Assembly: GCA_963575745.1 (NCBI GenBank)
Contig: CAUYUJ010016299.1
Span: 1 to 64,000 of the forward strand
DNA length: 64,000 nt
Reading direction: 5' to 3'
Origin: Prorocentrum cordatum
Taxonomy: Eukaryota; Sar; Dinophyceae; Prorocentrales; Prorocentraceae
The notes below the pieces were generated by a model. It was not told where the DNA came from. It searched no databases and saw only the letters and a program-made list of their open reading frames with translations. Of the stretch, positions 1-9,870 are shown one piece after another (within the stretch, counting starts at the first letter, position 1; every line of letters starts with the position of its first letter). A program made the translations under genes and the position numbers.

Positions 1-520
1 CGTCATCCGTTGCATACCAGAAATCGTGGCAGTGGACCACTGCACCCTGATATCAGCAGCTACAGCGCCGCAGTGGGCGCGAGAAGGCGGACGCAGGGGA
101 GGACAATCAGCTGCAATGTTGGTATCAGCTCCTGTGGGAAGACGAGCAACGGCCGCATCTGGCACTGCGAGAAGGGCGAGCGCGGGAGCGGGACACCAGC
201 TACAACGCAGGGACCACCCCTGGCGAGGCGGCGCACAAGGGCAGCATCTGGCACCGCGAGAACGGCGAGCGCGGGAACGGGACACCAACTACACTGCAGG
301 GATCAGTTTTGGCGAGACGGCGCGCAGTGGCAACATCTGCCACTGCGAGAAAGGCTAGCGCGGGAGCGGGACCCCAACTACAATGCAAGGACCAGCTCTG
401 GCGTGACGGCGCGCAGTGGCCGCATCTGGCACTGCGAAAAGGGCGAGCGCGGGAGCGGGACACCAGCTGCAGGGATCATCTCTGGCGAGATGGCGCACAG
501 TGGCAGCATCTGGCAGTGAA
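1..520. repeat. 89-bp tandem minisatellite
   Basis: About five imperfect units. The landmark GCATCTGGCAC recurs at 155, 244, 333 (as ACATCTGCCAC), 422 and 506, giving spacings of 89, 89, 89 and 84 bp. Units carry GCGAGAAGGGCGAGCGCGGG followed by GGACACCAGCTACA. Open frames across it (up to 169 codons) only reflect the repeat and I do not call them genes. A degraded relative continues to about 710. Confidence 0.85.
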
Positions 521-904
521 CAGCGGCGGACGCAGGATAATGTATGGTTGGGGAGCAACCGTGCAAGGCAGGGTTGCAAGCCATCAGGAGCTCAGTGGCA
601 AGCCTCTTGCGAAAATCGGGGGGGCAAAGCTGGAGCCAAAAATCGGCAGTGGCAACAGCTCTGTTGCCGCTGGGCTCGGATGGGCCACCCTCAGCTACAT
701 TGCAAAGATCAGCTCGTGCGAGAAGTTTGAGAGTGAGAGAATGTGCTTCCAGGTTGCCTGGCACGGCGCGGGGACGGCCCGAGGCGGCCAGGCGGCCCTC
801 AGCGCGATGTTATGGGGCATTTCGAACCGATTCGATCCGCTCGATCCGCTCGATCCGCTCGATCATGTTCCTCCTCCTCCTCATCCTGCGCCTCTCCTCC
901 TGGA
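521..904. other. Unique GC-rich spacer
   Basis: No supported gene. It holds a decayed continuation of the preceding minisatellite to about 710 and a short 10-bp tandem run (CGATCCGCTC) at about 830-866. Confidence 0.5.
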
Positions 905-1477
905 GCGCGGGCCGTTTTCAAAATGTAACTCACGCCTGTACGCCGCGCACGTTAGCTTTTTAAAAACCGACAGGAGCTTCACTGATTGAGGGCGGATCGT
1001 TATCAACATGTGGTTCACGCCTTAGCGCCGCGCACATTCGCTTTTCAAAATGTGCAAGAGCTTCACGGATTGAGGGCGGCTCCTTTTCAACATGTGGCTC
1101 TCGCCTTAGCACCTCTCACTTTCAATGCTAAAAGTTCCAAGCGTTTCACGGAGTCCCCTGATCAACGTACCAGAAATAGTGTTTAGACTCAGGGCTACGA
1201 GGGTGCAACATCTACGTACATCTGCGGTGCTGACGTCACAAGAACGGCGTTCTGGTACGATTCAAGATTGTAAACACGCAACAATCATACTGGTCCGTGG
1301 CGTTGGAATTCCCGAACAATGCTTTTTGGCATGCGTCAGGATCTCCAAACGGCTGCCTTCCAACGGGGCAGTTCCCTCAGTGGAAATGAGCCGTTGTATG
1401 GGTCCTATGAAGAGGGAGCTTGGTGCGAGGGTTGATTCCAACACCGCTGATGACTATTGGGTTTACACTGGCCCTCC
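905..1477 (+). repeat. Dispersed repeat family, copy 1
   Basis: The first part (about 925-1140) is an 87-bp tandem block with landmarks GATTGAGGGCGG, TTTTCAACATGTGG and CGCCTTAGC. The second part (1230-1477) includes GCGTTCTGG and GGTCCTATGAA and ends GATTCCAACACCGCTGATGA, then TTTACACTGGCCC, directly against a TCC microsatellite. Related sequence in the same orientation lies at 21310-21840 and 25010-25755, each also ending against a microsatellite. I see no protein similarity. Confidence 0.65.
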
Positions 1478-1720
1478 TCCTCCTCCTCCCTTTCCTCCTT
1501 CTCCTTCTCCTCCTCCTCCTCCTCCTCCTCCTCTTCGTCGTCTTCTTATAACTAGTGAGATTAGTATTGTTACGAAACAGTATTATTATTGGCATGGCTA
1601 ATATAATTGGTATTCATATGATTCCCCTTCCTCCTCCACATCCTACACCTCCTCCTCCTCCTCCATCACCGTCCTCCTCCTCCTCCTGCTCCTTGTTCCG
1701 CCTCCTCCTGATGGCCATAC
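1478..1720. repeat. TCC/CCT microsatellites
   Basis: Two TCC-rich pyrimidine tracts (about 1475-1540 and 1625-1715) separated by AT-richer sequence. Poly-Pro and poly-Arg frames here are artefacts. Confidence 0.85.
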
Positions 1721-2083
1721 TGTTCTTGGTATTGTCAATGTCGTGTGTTCACTTCATTATTATTAGGATGCGCATGCGTAGTATTCGTGTCGCGCGTCGC
1801 ATGGTTAGTTGTATGTGTAGTAGAGCTACTACTAAGTAGTAGTAAAAACAAGTGTCGTATTGCCACTGTTAAAACCAATAGCAATACTATTATTTTGGAT
1901 GACGAATAGAAGTACGACTATTATAGTAGCGTTGTTACTGATATTGCCCATACCAGGATGAGGGATATTAGTGATATTAATAGCATTGATATTGCTACCG
2001 GTCTGATCACTATTATGAGAAGTTGTAGGTGGTTAAGATGAGTAATGATTCTTACTGTAGCAATAGTAGTACTAGTAGCTGTC

Positions 2084-2160
<77 letters not shown>

Positions 2161-2162
2161 TT

Positions 2163-2236
<74 letters not shown>

Positions 2237-2237
2237 C

Positions 2238-2289
<52 letters not shown>

Positions 2290-2620
2290 CGTAGTAGTCG
2301 TAGTAGTCGTAGTAGTCGTAGTAGTCGTAGTAGTTGAAGTAGAAACGTTAGTATTAGTTAGTAAGTTAGTTTCGTGGTAGTCAGTAGTAGTAGTAGTAGT
2401 AGTATTAGTAGTGTAGTAGTTCTAGTAGTACTAGTAGTAGTAAAGGTAAAAGTACTAGTAGCTGTAATGGGTATATAAGAAGCTGCGTTGTTTGTTCTGA
2501 ATACTAAATTTTGTAGGATTAGCTTCCTTCTTAGTACTAGTCGTCAGATACGATTGTTACTCGACATAGTAATATGACCATTAATACCATGATTATGATT
2601 AATACTGTTTATATTATTAT
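1721..2620. repeat. TAG/TAC triplet microsatellite region
   Basis: AT-rich sequence that becomes an almost pure AGT/GTA triplet array at about 2061-2336, then degenerates to about 2460. All stop-free frames are poly-Val or poly-Ser artefacts. No gene seen. Confidence 0.9.
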
Positions 2621-2639
2621 TGGTATTATTAATTTTCGT

Positions 2640-2740
2640 CTTCCCCCTCCTCCCGCCTCCTCCTCCTCCTCCTCCTCCGTCCTCCTCCTCCTCCTCCTCC
2701 TCATCCTCCTCCTCCTCCTCCTCCTTCTCCTCCCCCACGC
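2640..2740. repeat. TCC microsatellite
   Basis: Nearly continuous CTC/TCC triplets. Confidence 0.85.
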
Positions 2741-3340
2741 ACGCCAAGAATCTGGCGGAATCTCGCTGGAATCTGGAAATAATGTATGGAAATCGCCTGG
2801 CGGGACGTTTACTTGCACCGATCGATGTTGGTCATCGCTCCGGGTCTCGCCCAGGAGCCGGAAGCCTCCCCCGCTAGATACGTTCAGTGGAAGCCGCGTT
2901 AGCCTGGATGGCCACCCCCGTTGATGGGCAAGCACTGGGATCCGCCCCTTGCGCCTGCAGCTAGGATGCCCGTCCCTGTCGATGGACAGGCATGGGCGCC
3001 CCATCCTAGCAGGGGGACTTTTGCTCGGCACAAGCAATTCTGGTCCGCATAAGTGGCCGTGAGACAACCACATTGCCGTTGCGGGCGCGGCAGCTCGTTT
3101 CTCTTTGCACCGATACGCAAGCGAGAGGGCAGCAAGAAAACCTCGGGGAATATCCTCAGCCGTTCCCAAAGGCCCGGCTTGAGCGCAAAGGGGTATTCGA
3201 AGGTGATCCTCCTGGCTGCACTGCCCCGAGGCAGGACATGTCCTGTCCTCGGGTGGCACATCAGGGTGGTACAGCAGGCGTCTGGACCCACCAATGGGGC
3301 TCGGGCGCCCCATTGGTGGGTCCAGAAGCCATATAATTTG
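2741..3340. repeat. Palindrome-rich segment
   Basis: No supported gene. Several near-perfect inverted repeats are clustered here. One at 2951-3011 is CTAGGATG...CATCCTAG around CCTGTC-GATG-GACAGG. One at about 3222-3255 is CCCGAGG...CCTCGGG around CAGGACATGTCCTG. The strongest is listed separately. An open frame on each strand crosses the segment but resembles nothing I know. Confidence 0.65.
3281..3326. repeat. Perfect 20-bp hairpin
   Basis: The left arm TCTGGACCCACCAATGGGGC (3281-3300) and the right arm (3307-3326) are exact reverse complements with a 6-nt loop (TCGGGC). Function unknown. There is no U-tract after it, so I do not call it a terminator. Confidence 0.9.
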
Positions 3341-3344
3341 AAAC

Positions 3345-3455
3345 ATCCTCCCACTCCTCCCCATCCTCCTCTTACTCCTCCTCCTCCTCCTCCTCCTCCT
3401 CTTCCTCCTCCTCCTCCTCCTCCTTCTCTTCCTCGTCCTCCTCATCATCATCATC
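3345..3455. repeat. TCC microsatellite
   Basis: CCT/TCC triplets with a short CAT tail at the right end. Confidence 0.85.
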
Positions 3456-3559
3456 ATCGAAGCAACTACAGTGTGGTGTGTGTGCTGGAGGTGGGGACGA
3501 GCGGCCGCACGACCTCAACCGTTGTGCTCAAGCGGTTGAAGGGCGTGCAAGCAGTTGCC

Positions 3560-4995
3560 ATGCGATTCCTTTCGGATTTATCGCGCGGCGTTTCGCAGGC
3601 CCTGATCGCGTGGTCGGCGACCTCGGCGGCTCCTCCAGCGTGCCCGCCGTGCTCGTGCGAGTGCGCGCCGACCTACAGCCTGTCCTGCCCCAGCGTCGAC
3701 GGCGCCTACTTCCTGCAGCTGGTAAGCTCGAGGTGCAGTCATGGGGTGGTCTTCCTCTTCGGCCTGCTGCTGGGAGCGTTCGCCCAGCCTGCGCTCTGGA
3801 GCTGGAGGTCTTCCTCGTCCCGCTCGCTGAAGAATTTCGGGCGATTGCGCCGCAGCAGGCGAAGGCCGCCATTCAGCATGCCGTCTCCAGGTGACGCACA
3901 TGCGATGCGATATTGTGTCGGAAGGCCAGTGGTGTACCACGAGCGGATCACCCTGTTCAGCGTGCCGCCCTCTGAAGCGGTCGTCGTGTCCGTGGACTGC
4001 GACGTGTACGTGGAGACGGTGGTGGTGGATGCGGATTGCCAAGAGATTCGGCCCTGGCGGGATCTGGGAGCTCCGCTGCACGACGTCGCGGAGGCGAACG
4101 AGTACAGGGTCGGGCCTGCGCCGAGCCCTGCAGCCATGTGAAGTTTCCTCCGCAGCGCGGCTGGGCTGCTGGGCGCTGCGTTGCCTCCCTCGTCTTTTGC
4201 GCCGGCAGGGGGGGTCGGCGCGGGCGCGGCCTGGGTGCCTCAGGCCTTGCGGTTGGACGACCCCGCCGCTGCGGGCGCGGTCGCGGGGGCGCCCGAGCCA
4301 TGCGCGGGCGCCGCGGGCATCGGGGCGCCGCCCCAGATGGGGCTGTCGCTGGCGCGGCCCCAGGTGGCGCGGGCGCCCTGGCCGCCGCCATCGGCGTGGC
4401 CACGCCGGGCCCAGCGGCCCCCGCAGCGGCCTTAGGCGGCGGGGGTGCCGCTGCTGCTGGAGCGGCCGCCGTGCCTCCAGACGGTCAGCCTGGCGCGGCC
4501 TTGGCTGAGAGGCGCGCGCGCCCGCTGGTGGGGATCCAGCAGGGCGGCGGCAGCTGGACTTCTCCCTCGCGGCTCGGGGTGCTACGACGACGCCCCAGGC
4601 CGACTGGCCGATCAAAGGTCCGCGCGCGACCCGACGGCGCCTGGACCGCATGCGCAGGAACGCCGGCGGCCCGCTGGCCTGGCATTCCAGGTGGGAGGCA
4701 TGGGCGAGGCTGAGGGGCCCCGACCCGATCTGCCAACAGCACGAGATGAACTGCAGGCTGCTCGAGTTGGGCAGCTGCTACGACCAGCTCAATTGCGCGG
4801 AGCTGGCGGCGTTCGAGCAGGCGCGCCGCCAGACCCAGGTCATCGAAGGAGCGGCACTACGACGAGACCGCGGCTGCCCAGGCAGGTGGCGGCCGAGGAC
4901 AAGAAGTCCGTCAAGGATAAGAGGGCCTCGAGCGCGAGCGAGTCCTTGCCCGCCGCCGAGGCGGATCGCTACATAGGGATGTCGGCGGGCGACCG
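3560..4995 (+). pseudogene. Retroelement gag-like ORF, 5' half (interrupted)
   Basis: Start chosen at the ATG at 3560. An N-terminal segment has repeated Cys-Pro pairs (PPCSCECAP) and a hydrophobic stretch (FLFGLLLGAFAQPALW). Then come a VVYHERITLF block and a DVYVETVV/EYRVG block near 3920-4125. After an Ala/Gly/Pro-rich linker and a frame change, about 4600-4850 encodes DWPIKGPR, GGPLAWHSRW, HEMNCRLLELGSCYDQLN and AAFEQARRQTQVIE. A last frame change leads to DRYIGMSAGDRPQ at 4960-5000. The same order of blocks occurs in the intact gag at 50644-52552 (GWPLEGPRSAAW, CWDQVNLPDLVGVE). The reading is cut at 4996 by an inverted-repeat element and resumes at 19065. At least three frame changes, so I call it decayed. 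Assignment to a DIRS-like or LINE-like dinoflagellate element rests on family memory and on the internal match. Confidence 0.7.
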
Positions 4996-5031
4996 CCCAC
5001 AGGTCACTTAGCACACTTTTGGGGTAACTAG
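4996..5031 (+). repeat. Terminal inverted repeat, left arm
   Basis: It reads CCCACAGGTCACTTAGC, then ACACTTTTGGGGTAACTAG. It pairs with 19029-19064 with one substitution and two 1-nt indels. Confidence 0.85.
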
Positions 5032-5032
5032 T

Positions 5033-5128
5033 ATGTTGTTACCTTTTTACACGCAAGTTCGCTTTTCACCTTTTTCACCTTTTTTCATATACCTTTTCAC
5101 CTTTTCACCTTTTCACCTTTTCTATATT
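5033..5128. repeat. T-rich subterminal tract (left)
   Basis: TTACCTTTTT and CACCTTTT repeats, including GTTCGCTTTTCACC. The same motifs occur in the same orientation just inside the right terminal repeat (18944-19028), so this is a subterminal feature shared by both ends. Confidence 0.65.
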
Positions 5129-5184
5129 GGTCAGTGTCGTTGCATGTCTACAGGTAACGATAGAATGTGCAGGAAGGCGGGTCG

Positions 5185-5385
5185 CGGGCAGGTCGCGGGA
5201 CGTTCACGGGACGTTTGCGGGAAGTTTGCGGGAAGTTTGCGGGAAGTTTGCGGGAAGTCTGCGGGAAGTTTTCGGGAAGTTTCGGGAAGTTTCGGGAATG
5301 TTCGGGAAGATCGCGGGAAGATTGCGGGAAGTGTTCGGGAACGTTCGGGAAGTTTCGGGAAGATTCGGGACGTCCGCGGGATGTA
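5185..5385. repeat. 11-bp minisatellite GGGAAGTTTGC (array 1)
   Basis: Tandem 11-bp units (CGGGAAGTTTG) with variants TTTCGGGAAG and ATCGCGGGAAG. Frames give FREVCGKFAGSL or its reverse LPANFPQTSRK, which are repeat artefacts. Related arrays lie at 9510-9575, 11930-12165 and 18330-18480. Confidence 0.85.
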
Positions 5386-5596
5386 TAGGAATCCAGACAA
5401 AGGTTTCCAGGAATGCCCAAATCTTCTCCATCCACACCGCCGCCCTCTTTTCCTCCCCATCCGTTCTCCCTATTCATAGTCTTTCATACCTGTCTACTGG
5501 CGCGGCTCCCCCTCTGCTGGCGCCGCCGCTCTGGTTCGAAGCCCCATCGCTCAGGCGATCCCCGACCCTCGGACGCGTCCACGCGCAGCTGGAGGC

Positions 5597-5773
5597 ATGT
5601 CGCAACCAGCTCCGAGCTCCCAGGACACCGTTTGCAATTCCCTGAGCCCTGTTGATTCCTATAGCACGGCTAACAAAAACACGGCTAACAGAAACACTGC
5701 TAACAGAAACATGGCTAACATAAACAAGGCTAACAGAAACACTGCTCATTCCTCATTCCTAAAACACGGCTAA
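5597..5773 (+). CDS. Small Asn-rich ORF, doubtful
   Basis: A 58-codon frame starting MSQPAPSSQDTV. Its second half is a 15-bp tandem repeat (ACGGCTAACAGAAAC) that encodes TANRN units. It has the same strand as the genes downstream and stops 15 bp before the next ATG (5789). It may be an upstream exon of that ORF, or simply a repeat that happens to be open. No family recognised. Confidence 0.25.
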   Translation: MSQPAPSSQDTVCNSLSPVDSYSTANKNTANRNTANRNMANINKANRNTAHSSFLKHG

Positions 5774-5788
5774 CAGAAACAGCTCAAG

Positions 5789-6212
5789 ATGGACCAGAGG
5801 AGTCCGACACCGACGGAGAAGGGTCAACGAACGCTGCCTGTGCGGTGGGTCCCATTTACGCAGTCCGTGGCCGACGCTCCGCACCAACAGGTGCGATTCA
5901 AAATCAATGGCCCCAGGTTCCCCCACGATGGTCCCGAGTGTTTGAGTTTGGTTGCCTCCAGAGGTTGCCGAGCCCGCTGATCATGAGACCATCTCGTCCG
6001 ACGAGGCGCCCCTCCAGGAGCCCTCCGCGCCCGCTGCGGCGCCCGCTGCGGCGCCCGCTGCGGCGGCCGCCGCGGCCGCCGAGCGGGCCGACGTCACCGA
6101 GTCCGTGCAGCTGACCGCTCGAGACACCCAGACCGTCCCCTCGCTCCCAGACGCGCTGCCGCCGCCGACCGCTTCACAGATCGAGGAGGATCCAATGGGA
6201 GACATTGAATGA
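5789..6212 (+). CDS. Hypothetical Ala/Pro-rich acidic protein (frame-broken or spliced)
   Basis: Two overlapping + frames look coding. 5789-5980 begins MDQRSPTPTEKGQ and contains VRWVPFTQSVADAP. 5952-6212 contains EVAEPADHETISSDEAPLQE, an Ala-rich run built on GCGGCGCCCGCT repeats, and the acidic end QIEEDPMGDIE before a stop at 6210-6212. The two parts fit one protein joined near 5950-5980 by a frameshift or an unrecognised intron. Composition (acidic, Ala/Pro-rich) resembles the low-complexity parts of the proteins at 7.7-11.6 kb. No domain recognised. Confidence 0.4.
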
Positions 6213-6344
6213 TGCATGGGGGGGATGGAGAAAAAACATACGGGCCCGTCTGTGCCCAACCCACCCACTTACATCGTCGGTCGCCCCCCCTCCCCCTCCT
6301 CGTCCTGCACTGTTCCCTCCTCGCCCCCTCCACGTCGACAATCA

Positions 6345-6557
6345 TCGGAATTCCGTTCGCCTTCAGTCCGTTGCTCGGCCCATTCGCGTGCATGTGTGAC
6401 TTGGCGGCGGGAATTCCACGTTCGAACGCGCCCTGATCCACAGCCCTGTCGCGTTGGATCAGGCCGCGTTCGAACGTGAAACTCCCACCGCCAAATCACG
6501 AAGCCATAACAAAGAGCCGACCAACGGGTGGGAGGTGAACGGAATTCCGAGGTGCGG
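6345..6557. repeat. Foldback element with arms of about 95 bp
   Basis: The left arm (6345-6440) and right arm (about 6455-6557) are inverted copies. Matching landmarks are TCGGAATTCCGTTC, CTTGGCGG, CACGTTCGAACGCG and CCTGATCCA. The loop is about 14 nt. Identity is roughly 80% by eye. It has the shape of a MITE or foldback. No coding capacity. Confidence 0.8.
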
Positions 6558-6918
6558 TGGAGGATGAGAATGGGCATGGCACGTTGGTGAGACCAGGACT
6601 TCAGGCGGTCAGCTGCTGCACTAGTTGAGCACGGCGACCATTCAATGGCCGCCGCAGATCCCGATCGGCAGGCCCGAAGCGGGTACAAGGGTATATAAGT
6701 AGACTAATACTACGCACCTGCAACTACCACTGCCACTACCACGACCACTAGTCCTGCCAAGGCCACGGCCACTAGTGTTCGCTACTACCTCTGCTACTGT
6801 GTGACATTGTTAGTGTTCATCGTAGCTGCAGTGGTGGTGGTAGTGGTAGTGGCAGTGGTAGTAGTCAGAATGAGAGGGCCGAACGGTCATTCATTGTCCG
6901 TGGGCTCGTAGCTGGAAT
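6558..6918. other. Spacer with ACC-triplet inverted repeat
   Basis: No gene seen. Triplets of the type CTACCACTGCCACTACCA (about 6720-6775) reappear inverted as GTAGTGGTAGTGGCAGTGG at about 6838-6866, so the tract could fold on itself. Confidence 0.5.
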
Positions 6919-7415
6919 GGGGATCCGTGGTGTGGATTCTGCTTGTTGCGGTGTTAGGCTGGTGTTGTGTGTTGTCGTCGTCACACGGGCGACCCACCCC
7001 GCGACCCACCCCACGACCCGTCCCGCGACCCGTCCCGCGACCCACCCCGCGACCCACCTGCGACACACCCCGCGACCCACCCGCGACCCACCCCGCGACC
7101 GCCCCGCGACCCACCCCGCGACCGCCCCGCGACCCACCCCGCGACCCACCCGCGACCCACCCGCTACTCACCCACCCACCCGCGAAAATCCATGCGACCC
7201 GCCCGCGGCCCACCCGCGACCCACCCGCGACCCAACAACGACCCACCCGCGACACATGTGCGACCCACCCGCGACCTACCCACATTGTTTTAACGAACAA
7301 ATGTGCGCCTAGTGATCGCTCGTTGTATATGTTGTGAAAGTTTGGCGCCTGCGGCGGGCTTCTTCAGAATCTCGCGGACTGCCGACGTCCCCCTCGCTCG
7401 TATCCGCAATGTTGG
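6919..7415 (+). repeat. Long inverted arm, left (with CGCGACCCACC minisatellite)
   Basis: It has three parts. First is GGATCCGTGGTGTGGATTCT with GCTTGTTG (6921-6948). Second is an 11-bp minisatellite CGCGACCCACC (about 6985-7275). Third is a unique core with CTACCCACATTG, TTTAACGAA, GGCGCCTGCGGCGG and GACTGCCGACGTCCCC (7275-7415). All three recur inverted and in mirrored order at 12930-13664. Both cores can be read as CE(S/T)-x-APAA...TADVP, so an inverted pair of coding fragments is an alternative. Confidence 0.75.
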
Positions 7416-7449
7416 GGTGTTGCGTGTAATGGTTCCATGGGCCGTCTTC

Positions 7450-7625
7450 CTCATGCTCCTTCGCATCTCCTCCTCATTAGTTTCCTCCTCCTCCTCATCC
7501 GCCTCCTCATATCCTCCTCCTCCTCCTCGCCCCCGTACTTCGCATCCTCCTCCTCCTCCTGCCCGTCTTCGCCTTCTTTGTGGTTCGTCGTCAGAGCCGT
7601 CACCGTCCTTCTCGTGCACCGCCCT
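7450..7625. repeat. TCC microsatellite
   Basis: Interrupted CTCCTC triplets between the left arm and the first gene. No gene signal. Confidence 0.7.
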
Positions 7626-7698
7626 GGCCTGACCACCTACGTCATAACCCTATGTACGTAGCTGTTCGGTCCGAGTGCGATGGCTGCACACGAGCAGC

Positions 7699-9394
7699 AT
7701 GTCTGATACCAAACGTCAGCAGCTCACGAGTATCTTTTCCAAGTTCGTGAGAAAAGCCACGTGGATCACCTACGGTGAGAACATCAAGCAATCGCAGATC
7801 GACAAGCGACAGATTCGAGAGCAAGCTCCGCTGTTCAATGCGCTGCTGACGGACACTGCGATTCAAACGTTCCCGTCATAGCCCCCCCTCTAACTGTGCA
7901 CCAGCCCCCCCCCCACCCACACATACCCAATGACATCAACATCAATATCACCATCATGCTGAGCCTCATCATCATCGTCATCATCGTCATCGCCAACATC
8001 AATGCAACCATCATCGTCTCGTTAGTCCATATCATTATCGCCGCGATGATCTCCACCCGTCATCGCGTTCATTAATGTGGTCACATGGGGGGTAACACTA
8101 ACACAATGCGTTTTTTAATCGCAGCTCTGCAGAGGAGTTCAGTGACGACCTGCACTTCAACAAGAGCGACGTGGAGCCGTCGCTGCGCAGCGTTGCCAAG
8201 ACCAACCACATATCGTTCCGAGACGCTGCGGAGCTGACCGAATGGAGTGAGACGACAGGCCGACGGTTCCGAACCATGTGCAGGCACATCGCTGTGTATC
8301 GCGGACAGGCTTCCCCACCACAATGGTTCGTTGCTCTACTTGGTGACCGCGGAGGTGATGATGGCGAGGACAACGACAATGATGAAGAAGGAGAAGAGGA
8401 GGAGCCCGTGTGCGAACCCGAGGAGGACGACGAGGACGAGGCGCCACCAGTCGCGAAGAAGGCACGGAGAGGCAAGCCAGCTGCCAAGGACGTGGTCGTG
8501 GACAAGCCCGCCAGCTCCGACGCCGCCATCATGAAGAAGCCCAGCGCCACGTTCGATGGCGACCACGAGACGGCCTACGTGTTCAGCTGGGACAAGGAAT
8601 CACGGCTCGCTGCAAGGAAGTCCACGACTGCTCCGACCAGCACGCCACCAGAGATGGCAATTCGAACTGAACGACTACACGGTGCCAATCCCGAGGATGC
8701 GGTCATCGCGGTGTGGGCTGATGGCATGAGGAGGGAGGTTCCGCAGATGACAGTGAAGAGGTGGGACGCGATCCACGGAGTTGTCAAGGCCCCCGATGGT
8801 CACGATGCGACAGGTGCCAAGGCCATCCCCAGCAAGACGTCGAACCCGAACGACATCGACCTGTTCGACGGCGTGGACAAGGATGGCAACAGAGTGTGGT
8901 GCTTCTCCCGCTGGAACAAGCCCAAGGGGAAGCCCGAGCAAAGGCTAATCGCCGTCCGCGTCCACGGTCAGGACCAGCTCACGCAGGGTGACACCCAGTG
9001 GTGGCAGGAGGCAGGTCAGCCCCCCTCAGAGCTGAAGGACTTGGAGCTCTACGCTGCTACGTGGGCGAACGACCTGGCGAAGCGCTACTGCGACGGCGTG
9101 CTGACGAGGGAGCAGGTGCACGAGAACAAGGAGAATATCAAGTACAACTACATGAAGATGATGAAGTCCAAGGTCGTGAAGAGGCCAGCATCGGCCAGTT
9201 CGCCTACGCCAGCTGGCGGCAGCTCGTCAGCGGCCGCGCCCAGCGACGGCGCCATCGGCGCGGGCCACGTGGTGCTCGACGGCACGGTTCCCGACGGCAA
9301 TCGCACCACGCCGCCTCGCTGGAAGGCGGGTGCAGTTGTAGAGGAGAGCCCACCCCTGAGGCCGACCATTGAGGCACCGCCCATGTTCGATTAA
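7699..9394 (+). CDS. Novel two-exon protein, 481 residues
   Basis: Start at the ATG at 7699 (MSDTKRQQLTSIFSKFV). The frame closes at 7878, but a GT-AG intron from 7875 (CC|GTCATAG) to 8124 (TTAATCGCAG|C) joins it exactly in phase to the long frame, reading TIQTF-PSAEEFSDD. The exons sum to 482 codons including TAA (9392-9394). Residues 1-135 form a compact-looking region (NHISFRDAAELTEW, RFRTMCRHIAVYRG, PPQWFVALL). Residues 136-164 are almost all Asp/Glu. Residues 169-180 are basic (KKARRGKPAAK), possibly a nuclear signal. Two short similar blocks follow, AYVFSWDK (about 208) and WCFSRWNK (about 317). The C-terminus has a Lys/Asn-rich helix, then a Pro/Ala/Ser tail. The intron holds CAT repeats. 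No known domain recognised. It sits inside the 14-kb element between the long inverted arms. Confidence 0.75.
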
Positions 9395-9870
9395 TAGCCT
9401 GGTGTATATACATAAGGCATCGGCAACTCACATCCGCAAAGAACGGGCTGTGGGCGCACAAGGGGTCTGAAGGACGTCTGAAGAAACCCGCAACATGTTT
9501 ACGATGAGTCCACGGGGATCCCACGGGACATTCACGGGATGTTTTCGGGAAGTTTCGGGAAGTTTGGGAAGCGCTCACGATCGTGCGAAGGCTAACTCGA
9601 AGGAAGCTGCCAAACGTTTGTCAAACATGGACCGTTCAGGTTACGGCGCGCCCAGAAAAAAACTAACAGGGCATTGCATTGCTTTCGCATTATGCTGAAC
9701 CCCCCCCCCGCACACACCAACTTCGTCCTATCATGCTGGCCAACCCCCCCTTTGACCCACCTCGTTATGTTCGCATCGGTGTTCCCAGTTCATTCCCACC
9801 CCCACTCGGTTGGGGAGGATGAGATGGGGGTGGCCCGACGCCTCATTGCCCCACTACCATCCGCCGACAG
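9395..9870. other. Intergenic spacer with 11-bp minisatellite
   Basis: Between two novel genes. At about 9510-9575 there is a short array of the GGGAAGTTT minisatellite (array 2), starting about 115 bp after the stop codon. A run of C and pyrimidine-rich sequence precedes a CCGACAG splice-acceptor-like site at 9861-9870. Confidence 0.55.

Noticed and set aside
1-520. 169-codon ORF at the window start
   Set aside because: It follows the 89-bp minisatellite and frames on both strands are open in the same way.
2045-2380. Long poly-Val/poly-Ser open frame
   Set aside because: Produced entirely by the AGT triplet array. The same applies to the His/Met/Asp frames at 20013-20895, 25756-26070 and 37490-38115.
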